Source: Haemonchus contortus
Taxonomy: Eukaryota; Nematoda; Chromadorea; Rhabditida; Trichostrongylidae
Reading direction: 5' to 3'
Length of the DNA: 64,000 bases
Assembly: GCA_000469685.2 (NCBI GenBank)
Contig: LS997564.1
Location: 29,912,959-29,976,958 of the forward strand
The notes below the pieces were generated by a model. It searched no databases. It was given only the letters and a program-made list of their open reading frames with translations, and was not told the origin of the DNA. Shown here one piece after another: positions 56,001-64,000 of this stretch. The position numbers were made by a program, and so were the translations under genes. Every line of letters begins with the position of its first letter. Position 1 is the stretch's first letter.

Positions 56001-57137
56001 TTCTGTACTGCTGTGGCTTGGTGTGGTCAGCTCTTTGCGCAAATGCAGGAACCGGAATCTCGTCCGAATACCCCTTCCATGTTATTACTGCTCTGGTAAT
56101 CTCGTCCATTCTCTATTTTCCCTACTTTTAATAGGACTTATTCTCTCGAAATTTAATAAGACTTATTCTCTCGAAATTAGCGAATTTTTTCGCTTTCTTC
56201 ACTGCCAATAAACTACTCCCAATCAATACTTCCGCTTTTCGACTAAAAAGGGGTATCTCAAAATTATCGTTATTGTGCCTTTAAAACAGCTGCAAATGAG
56301 GCCAATGAGAACAGAGCGGTTAAGGTTCTTGCAAATGATTTTTAATTGGAGCCGAAAATTGGCTCATAACACTCACAAGCCCTCCGAAACCAACAGGTCA
56401 TCACAGTACAAGGCAAGAAGGAATCGTGTACCTTCTTGCCTTCAGAATCAGGAGAGGCAAACGACTGTAAAGTTGAGTTGTCAAGTTTTTCGAGAGCCCT
56501 GCGTAAGCCGATTTCATTGTGCTTGCAATAGACCTATGACAGCTTTATCCCCCTGAGGTATTTTCGGAATGAGTTGTGACTAAATGTTAAGTATTTGGAA
56601 CAGCCATAAGAATAGCTCTTTATGCCTTTTATGTTTCAGGCTCGACCCACGTGTCGGTATTTGGGAAGAAGTCTGTCCCATGTCAACACCTCGGCAAAGT
56701 CATGGTTCTGCAGTGCTCCATGGCGAATTGTATGCAGTAGGTGGATTCAACGAAAATTCGGACGAACTGAGCTCTGCTGAGAAATTCGACCTCCGTGCTA
56801 ATAAGTGGACTTCAGTGGCTGATATGAGCAGTAGGCGAGTAGCTGTAAGTCAGCTGTATTCTCTACACCTTCGTGATCTCTTTTTGTTAATGAGAAATTG
56901 TGTTGTTTTCAGGTGGGACTGGCTGCAGTCAATGGAAAGTTGTATGCCGTTGGTGGAAATGATCATACTTCAGTTGAAGTTTTTGATTCTAAGGCGAATC
57001 TCTGGAAACACCACAGTAACATGAACTGCGAGTTAGTTGACGTCCATGATGATTTGCTCATTGTATTAAGCTTACCTCGCCAATACAAACTTTTAAGACG
57101 TGTTTATTCTGGTGTGGCTGTGCTACAGAAGCCGTAG
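47045..57137 (+). CDS. BTB-BACK-Kelch protein, array copy 3 (type A')
   Basis: Exons: 47045-47098 (tentative), 47886-47932, 47982-48075, 48133-48275, 48355-48486, 48543-48638, 48731-48796, 48846-48962, 49457-49553, 49699-49789, 49845-49931, 55269-55415, 55472-55612, 56640-56844, 56913-57031, 57098-57137. Lengths and phases match copy 1 except exon 12. All are open, giving about 570 residues of a KLHL-type Cul3 adaptor. BTB has INAH replaced by ISAH; BACK has [17 protein letters not shown]; six blades end in [10 protein letters not shown]. Blade 2 has YAVCG in place of YAVGG. Intron 11 is 5.3 kb and holds a mariner and the long-TIR element, so correct splicing needs expression evidence. Closest sister is copy 1 ([32 protein letters not shown]). 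Confidence 0.8.
50090..51343 (-). mobile_element. Mariner transposon, 1254 bp, with TA target duplication
   Basis: TIRs of about 28 bp start ttaggttgagtaaaaagttt at 50090 and appear inverted at the right end (51343). TA flanks both sides (50088-50089, 51344-51345). The transposase is on the minus strand. It is inserted in intron 11 of kelch copy 3 and absent from copy 1, so it came after the A/A' duplication. Confidence 0.92.
50164..51186 (-). pseudogene. Mariner transposase with two nonsense codons
   Basis: One continuous 341-codon frame, close to the usual 345 or so, interrupted by TGA at 50785-50787 and TAG at 50401-50403, with no frameshift. It has an N-terminal HTH, TGDESWV (first Asp), HDSAQPHV (second Asp) and [11 protein letters not shown] (third Asp). 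The TAG replaces the Trp normally found before EVLPHP. Otherwise well preserved, indicating recent decay. Confidence 0.9.
52256..53060 (-). pseudogene. Tc1-family transposase relic
   Basis: The minus strand encodes, in broken frames, [15 protein letters not shown] (Tc1-type second HTH, about 52960-52900), then [27 protein letters not shown] and [16 protein letters not shown] (catalytic Asp region, with FQQD decayed to FQQH). LNP-like ends follow at 52300. Frameshifts and the altered Asp make it inactive. It is nested in the long-TIR element. Confidence 0.8.
53329..53499. mobile_element. Hairpin MITE with 40-bp perfect TIRs
   Basis: agtctcacaaggttggcgat and the next 20 bases recur exactly inverted at 53460-53499. 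The central 90 bp is unique. A flanking actccatataaat occurs on both sides (53261, 53496), which may be a displaced duplication. Nested in the long-TIR element. Confidence 0.8.
55749..56285. mobile_element. MITE, GGCACAGTTCACGATAA family
   Basis: Starts ggaggcacagttcacaatat and ends caaaattatcgttattgtgccttta. Interior matches 12481-12967. It lies in intron 13 of kelch copy 3, where copy 1 has instead a tandem-repeat array. Confidence 0.7.
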
Positions 57138-59658
57138 AAATCAAGGAAGTAACAATATCCCGAAAAACGCAGCATCTTGTTTCCCTTTTCACATTCCTTA
57201 GTGTCTCGGGTATCGCTCACAGCTTATATTACCACTACCTTGAAAGTCATGGTCCTTCTAATGGATGTTTTACTTTGATGGTTTCTTTTCCTCGGGGTTT
57301 AATCAGTAAATTCTATTCGATATTTTAGACACTGACCTGTACTTCTGCTTCTCCTGAAAGGCTATTTAAAGATAAATGTTTGACTTTAAAATTGATAGAT
57401 TTCAACAGTTCCGTAAAGAAAAGAACTGAGAAATGTGTCGGAGGGATGCTCAGATTCAGGTTACTTAAGAGAAGTTACACATACGACTTGTATGAAAAGG
57501 TCCCAGCATCGACAAAGCAGAACCTAGCATTCTCCACAGGCTTTTTCCCTCTGTTGATAATGAACGGCTCTTCAGATGATGTACATCATCTCTTCCACAA
57601 CGAAGAGCCTAAAAGTTGAAGGCAAACGACGCCTGAGTCTTGAAAGAAGGAGGGACTACTGTGTTTGTGAAGCAAAAGAACGAGTGGTAGTTTCGAGAGG
57701 GTCTGTGCTTTTATAAAAGTCTCAGGACCATTAGTACACGTTGTAATGAAAGTCAATTTATTCATCTGAAGGCGTCACCCTTGTGAGAGAATTTTTCCAT
57801 AGAGGCTGAATCTAACAGATGTCAAACCCTGCATACTGAGCTGTTTATGTACCTTTACACACGTGGGTCAATACAGCTTCTCCAAAGGAGTAAGAGCGTG
57901 AAATTAGACCAGACCATACTATTTTGCCTTCGAGCGCTCCAATCGCTAAGTAGAATTCAGTAGAAGGACCCTATTTTTTTCCAAGTCTAGATTTCAAAGT
58001 TTGTAGGATCTAACTTCATAGTAGAATCCGTTTTCAGGATAGGTCAAGGCATTTGGCATTCCTGCTTGGTAAACTAACTGAAATTACATAAATGAAGTCC
58101 TGAATGCGAAAAGTATGTACTCGGGCAATACTGAAACCCTTTCGATCAATACGGCTTCCTTCACTGTACCAAAGGCCCTTCGAATTTGTTCCTCTTTCGC
58201 CACCCCTCTCCGTCCTTGGCCTACGTTTCGCTCAGAAGTCAGCAACATTGTAGTGAGAAGACGATGAAAAGCTAGTGATCTATAAGCCTATAAAGGTAGC
58301 TAATATTGGATAAAACTTTTGAGCTTGAGCTGGATTCTGAATGGAGTGTAGTCAATTTTTATAATTTTCATCGATTATGGAGGAAAAATTAGAGAAGTTC
58401 TGAGCAATGAAATGGCTCTTGAGGGAGTAATGTGCTTAATTTTGCTTATCGTAATACAGTTGTATTGAATGCAAAATTCCCTATGAACTGGACTTCTTTG
58501 AGAAAAGAATATCTGCAACGAAGCCGAAACCCAGATCGTCTATGGGCGTTCTTCTCTTACCGAAGCTTAAGAGCCGTTCAGATAACGCCATAAGTTCTCC
58601 TGAGTCGGCTTCTGCAGAAAGCGGTTTCCTCTGTTGGAAATGTTTTATAGTTTTCATTTTCGTTTTCAGACGTTTCATATATGAGAAACATTTTTTTACA
58701 GATGTTGAACTCAATCGACAAGCAGTTCTCACGTGCTTGAGCTGCTCCATATCTACCAACATGCGTCAACTGACCACCGTACTACAGCCTCTCCTTAGAA
58801 GTAATAGTTTGACCACCATCACCTGTCTATGTACCCTTTTGTGCTCCCATTTTTGAATACTCTTCAGTATTCTGTGCAATACACTACGAACTAGCCATTG
58901 TTGTGAACTTCGAAGGCAATAACTTGGCCCGATTGAACCTTTCCCTTCATCCGAGTATTGTTGGTATGAGAAACATCCACAGACAGATTTGATTGCGCAA
59001 TCTCATTGTACAGCCTTGAAAACCCTGAACTGCGACTATTCTACCCAATTAACCAAACACGCGAAAAGCTCTTTCTTGTCGAGGCTTACATACTGACCAC
59101 AATCGGCTTTCATCACGACGAAGAAGTGGTAAAACGAAATGGAACGAAACCGTAACGTCGCACTCGCCCTGTTAAGGGTTGAAGGGTCCTGAAGCGACTG
59201 CCGTCAGCTGGTCTCCGGAAATTGCTGGAATAGAAAAAGGTATTTCATAACAAGTGCAGCACATACAGGAAAATCATCAGGAAATCATCTGCTGCAGGCC
59301 TTACCCAACCTCGCCGATCAACATTTCCTTTTGCGTTCCACAAAATCTGCATTGCTATCGTGATCTGGTACCCATTCTGTACTTGACAGCCATCTTGACG
59401 TTTCCACTATTCCATTGCCAGTAAGGGTCAGTCATCGACCTCGACAGTGGTCCAAGAACTCACTGAACTCTTCCATTGTACTGAACATTGCAGGTAAGAT
59501 CTCTTCTGGAATACATTACGACCTCTGTTAACGGATCCAAGAGGACCACTTTGCCTTGTTAACATCTTCATCCTTTCAGCGTTAAATAACCTGACTTCAC
59601 AACTTTCTAGCTGTTGAAGAACATTGTGAGACCAGAAGGAATTGCACGAAGCGTGGAA
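57138..59658 (+). other. Intergenic module between kelch copies 3 and 4
   Basis: Homologous to the 44983-47044 module along its whole length, ending at the conserved exon 1 at 59659. It carries the 3' region of copy 3 and the presumed promoter of copy 4. Shared blocks: atgggcgttcttctcttaccgaag, gccgatcaacatttcc, cattgtgag.ccag.aggaattgcacg. No gene supported. Confidence 0.65.
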
Positions 59659-62600
59659 ATGTCGGGCTCGCTTTTAGCAAATAGTAACGTGGAAGAAATT
59701 TTCGAATTCAAGGTAAAGATTGTAGATATCTACCTAATGTTGGTGTTTCGATTAAGCGCTATGCTTGTATAAACTCGAATGAAAACATCATCCCTCCGTA
59801 TTCGCTAGCCGCGGACTCCATTTTGGAACAGAGGCTGCCTTGTGGGAATACAGGAAAATTCGGATACCTTCAATCGCTAAAGTGATCGGTTGGTACTCCA
59901 TCTAACCGTTTTACCAGCGAAACCCGTTTCGCTATGCCCCCCCCCCCCACCCCCACCCACAATCTAGCTGCTAGGGGACAAGGTACACTGCTGGACACTG
60001 TAAAGCAAATCCATCCCTTTGATATGGAGTGCTCACCAATTGGTTGGATTGGACCAGATTTCTATTTTGGTTTTCCTTCCAATAATAAGACTTTCGGTTA
60101 ATAGTATCCGCTGCTAGGGAATGACAGACCTACGCCGTCCGGGATTATCCTTGGGAACTTACCATTCCGGAGGACTGCCCCGTTGATTAGAAATTCCCAT
60201 TTGTCCTTTACTCCCATGTCCTTACAATTAGACGATCAAGGAAGATCGGCTGAAAGAGTTTTGGATGCGCTAATCCATCCTCATCCAATTTTTTCCTCAT
60301 CAAAATCTACCTGTTTAGAGCGGAAACCACCACCTTTCCCTGGTCACAAAACTCTCAGAATTACGTGATGACTGTCGCTTTCGTGATGTAACGCTTGTCG
60401 CTGAGGTAGGCACCGGAATATGATGATCGAGTGTATTCCATTGCTAGATTTTCCAGGGAATGCGAATCAATGCCCATCGAGTCGTTCTCGCAGCGTACTC
60501 AGACTACTTTAAGGCCATGTTCACCAATGAAATGCTCGAATCTCGGCAGCGTACGTTCATGACTTGTGGTGTGAGTTGCTGGAGAAGTTCTTCCAATTTT
60601 TTCATTCAGAAGAAATAGAAATGTTCGATGTCGAAGCGCCAGCTCTTGATGCTCTGATCAATTTCTGCTATAAGGACGAGATACAAATTGGCGGCATAAA
60701 TGTTCCAAGCATACTGCATGCAGCTTGCTTGCTTCAGTTGAACGAAGTCCAGGTAGAGGAGGTCTACAGCGATTCACTGTGTTCAAGAGCTTCATTTAAA
60801 GATTACTTACCTGTCTTAATGAATGCGTAGGAAGCCTGTTGTGAGTTCCTCAAGAAGCAGTTACGCCCGTCGAATTGCCTGGGAGTCCGAGAATTTGCCG
60901 ATAGTCACTCCTGTCAAGAGCTTGTTCGTTGTGCTGATGAGTACATCTTGAAGAATTTCCAGGTAGCCATTTTCTTTGAGCTCATCGTTCATATACACGT
61001 TGTTTTCTTTTTTTTAGGACATTATTGCCAATGAAGAGTTTTATCGGCTTCCAGAAAATCAGTTGGTCCAAATTATATCGAGTGATGAGCTCGTTGTACG
61101 TTCCGAAGAGGAGGTAATGCTTCCCTTTTGTGAAACTTTCTCTTTCGCAGTAACTTTGGTGTATTTTTGTGTTCAAGTATGTTAGGTGATTCCAGATGTT
61201 CATTGCTGTTCTTCAATGGGTTGAGTTCGACTTATCGTCTCGGAAACCAATGCTTCCGAAGGTAAAAGCCCGGAGCTTTTCAGATACTGACTTTTATTCA
61301 GCGTTTCAGCTGTTGGAGCACGTACGATTCCTACTCTGTCGGCCGGAGTTTCTTGTCAATACAGTAAGTAAAAATGCGCTTGTGATGGCGGACGCCACCT
61401 GCCGCAATCTCGACGACCAAGCAAAGGTTAGAAGTTTTTACGTGAAGGCTTTACTTAACAGATTGGTTTCCCAGATTTGTCAGGAGCTGACATTCACTAC
61501 GTTTTCATATGGCTCAATTTTTAGGATAACTTAATTCTTCAATTTTCTTCCCATGAATGTTCGAATGTAAAAGGGAAGCGCACTCGAGTGTGTGGAGTGG
61601 TTTCTGAAGTAATCTATGTTGGTATGAGACTTAACAAAAGTTTTGTGAATTTTTTGTCTGATTGAAACAGAGGTAAAGGTCTTACTGCATTTTTTCTTGC
61701 CATAACGGCTTCCATAATGGCTTTTCCTCACCAAAGACATCTATAGAAAGTTAATGCTCTTATTTTGGAATGTGCAATTTCAGTCGGTGAATCAGGCGAT
61801 GGTTGTGTCAAATGCGTGGATCCTGAAGGCGCTAATCCTGTATGGCAGGACGTTGCCCCTTTGAACCAGAAAAGGTATAACATTCTTTTGATGTGTGCTT
61901 ACCATCTGGAAAAGAGCCGAATTCTCTAAGGTATCATTGTGGTGTTGCTGTTGTCGACAAGTCCATTTACGCTGTGTGTGGAAATGATGGGATTAGTGTT
62001 TTGAACAGCATCGAGAGGTACTGCTTTTTACCTGGAAAGCAGAGCAGCTTGACTAAAAGCTGTTTTCTTAAAGTATTTATTACCTTGGATTTAGTCTTGA
62101 GTTAGTATGTGTCCACTATTTTTCGAGAAACAGGTACAACCAAAGAACCGCTTTCAATGAAGAACTCAAAAATAAGCAAAAACTAAATCGCCTTACACGG
62201 GCTTCACGTTCAAAAAGGTGTGTGGGCGGTTTTGGAGCATAATCTTCCACAGTTTGAGTTCTGTCGCTAGAACTCAATGGTTGCGGTTTTCTTGAAGCCA
62301 TTTGTATAGCCATGTGAGATCGGAAGGAATTGAGTTTTCCTTAATGCGTCTCTTCAGATATAATCCAGCTACCGACCAGTGGATGTCTGACGTTGCTCGC
62401 TGTCCCACTGGCCGAAGTTCTCTGGGTGTAGCTGCTCTTGACGACCATCTTTATGCGGTCGGTGGCTCCGATGATATTCTCGGTCGCGACCTAGCCATTG
62501 TAGAGCGGTAAGGGAAGGTTGAATTTCTTTGCGCTTACATACAGTGAATTCCCCGGTATCGCTGCAGATATGATGTTCGGCGGGATGAATGGACCTTGGT

Positions 62601-63750
62601 GGCCCCTATGAGTTCACGTCGAGAGTGTCATTCTGTCTCCGTGTTAGGTGGTTGCCTATACGCAGTAGGAGGGTACAATTCTAGTATTGTTCTCAATACC
62701 GTAGAGAGGTGGGTTAATTTCAATTTGGTGACACTGTACTGCTTTTAGCAGAGTTCCTTAGCATTCAACATCTTTAATTACTTTTGTGATTCAATTGAAG
62801 AAGAACCACTGTTGTGAAGCAAATAGAAAAAAGGTTCGAAAATCATGTCTGTATCTTACGATAATTTTAAAACAGCTGTACACGATGTCGATCAGCACAT
62901 TGAGTGGTTAATGTTTCGTTAAATTATCCTTCACTGGAGTCGGGAACAGACTCATAATCCTCAAAACCCTTCGAAACGAACTCTAATCACATGGTTCAGG
63001 GCATGTAGGGCTAGTGTACCTTCTTGCTATTCAGAATCAGCAGTAGAACAGTTTTCTGCTGAATTGGCGAGGATTCATTGGAAGCCGTCCATGGGGGTTG
63101 ATCTTTTTTGTGCTCGCAATGGTCCTATACCACTTTTTTCTTTATGAGGTCTTCTCTGATTGAATGTAAGCAAATACTGAAATGCATTTAAAACACCCAT
63201 CATAAAAGTCTTTCATATTTCAGATTCGACCCACGAGTTGGTAGATGGGAAAAGGTGTGTCCGATGTCAACCCCTCGAGAGAGTCATGCTTCTGCAGTGC
63301 TCCATAGCGAATTGTATGTAGCAGGTGGATGGAACGAGGATTCACCCAGACTGAGCTCTGCTGAGAAGTACGATCCCCGAACTAATAAGTGGACTCCAGT
63401 GGCTGATATGAGCTGTAGCCGTGTTGGTGTAAGTCAGATGTATTCCCTAAACGCTCGTTGTCACTTTTTGTTAATGAGAAATAGTGTCGTTTTCAGATGG
63501 GATTGGCTGCACTCAATGGAAAGTTGTATGCCATCGGTGGAGATAATCATACTTTAGTTGAAGTTTTTGATCCTAAAGCGAACCTCTGGGAATACCACAG
63601 TAACTGCTAGTCAGTTGATGTGCATGATCATTTGCTCATTTTACAGGCTTTCCTTTTCAATAAACGTCTTTTAGTTGTTCCTATACTGGAGTGGCTGTAC
63701 TGCAAATCCATAGAAAAAGAAAGGAAAATCTTCTGCTCGAAGGTCACTGA
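59659..63750 (+). CDS. BTB-BACK-Kelch protein, array copy 4 (type B')
   Basis: Exons: 59659-59712 (tentative), 60359-60405, 60457-60550, 60610-60752, 60831-60962, 61018-61113, 61196-61261, 61310-61426, 61525-61621, 61784-61874, 61931-62017, 62358-62507, 62568-62708, 63224-63428, 63497-63609, 63675-63750. This is the most compact copy, with no transposon, about 569 residues. BTB is roughly residues 19-113 ([20 protein letters not shown]), BACK from about 114 ([29 protein letters not shown]), then six kelch blades to the end. It is a predicted Cul3 adaptor. Oddities: blade 2 has YAVCG; exon 15 lacks two codons at SNMNC; a one-base deletion in the last exon bypasses the stop used by copies 1 and 3 and adds about 13 basic residues. 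Exon 11 uses an AAG acceptor. Sister of copy 2. Confidence 0.82.
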
Positions 63751-64000
63751 TCCTGTTCCTGTATTCGCATTCCTTATTGTTCCTGGGAATCATGAGCCCT
63801 CTTAATCGATGTTTTTATTGAAATAATCAATTTTCTTTCAACCTGCATCAATAAATATCATTCTGTATTTTAGATTCTGGTCTGTACTTGTGCTTCTGTT
63901 AAGTGGCTATTTAATGATGAAGTTTTGACTGTTTAATTGATAATATACAATTTCGTAAAGGAAAGAACTGCTAAGTTGTCAGGGGATCAGATTCAGTTTC
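63751..64000 (+). other. Start of the intergenic module downstream of kelch copy 4
   Basis: gtggctatttaatgatgaagttttgac and aatttcgtaaaggaaagaactg match the regions after copies 1-3, so the array may continue beyond the window. Confidence 0.55.

Noticed and set aside
23876..58856. Repeated MGV(V/L)PLPKLK frames at 24000, 46390 and 58540 as small genes
   Set aside because: Conserved only because the intergenic module is duplicated; lengths and downstream frames differ, and the reverse frame is equally conserved.

Overview
The window looks like nuclear DNA from a nematode, most likely a strongylid or hookworm-like parasite. The organism call is inference. It rests on small exons with GT...TTTCAG-type introns, putative spliced-leader acceptors just before start codons, AATAAA poly(A) signals, mariner, Tc1 and BEL/Pao transposons, and a very high load of dispersed and inverted repeats. 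Nothing prokaryotic was seen: no operons with ribosome binding sites, no CRISPR, no rRNA.

Left part (1-23600). A prominin-like membrane protein gene (C-terminal half, 1425-6761, +) carries a BEL/Pao relic and a mariner relic in its introns. About 100 nt after its poly(A) signal, a second gene on the same strand begins (6927-13702), in an arrangement like a nematode operon. That gene encodes a disordered, proline/serine/lysine-rich protein built from many small phase-0 exons. A Lys/Glu-rich disordered protein lies on the minus strand (15446-16388). A small secreted protein with a clear signal peptide lies at 20429-22645 (+). The rest is repeats: a 30-bp GC-rich minisatellite, tRNA-derived SINE-like copies, a MITE family with TIRs like TTAAAGGCACAGTTCACGATAA, and hairpins.

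Right part (23600-64000). This is a tandem array of four BTB-BACK-Kelch (KLHL-type, predicted Cul3 adaptor) genes, all on the plus strand, with nearly identical exon lengths and phases. Residues and a shared intron-11 transposon show that copies 1 and 3 are sisters (type A) and copies 2 and 4 are sisters (type B). The order A-B-A'-B' suggests duplication of a two-gene block of about 22 kb. Copies 1, 3 and 4 keep open exons throughout. Copy 2 has lost its promoter, BTB domain and the first part of BACK by deletion, and a 4586-bp BEL/Pao-like LTR element is inserted in its exon 11.

The array is heavily invaded. It holds a Mutator-like foldback element with ~889-bp arms (intron 1 of copy 1), a long-TIR element in intron 11 of copies 1 and 3 (with a Tc1 relic and hairpin MITE inside it in copy 3), a mariner with two nonsense codons (intron 11 of copy 3), and several MITEs. 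The most unusual object is the LTR element. It encodes only Gag plus an aspartic protease and no reverse transcriptase or integrase. It has near-identical LTRs, a tRNA-Gly-type primer site, and three leader repeats that echo the tRNA T-arm.
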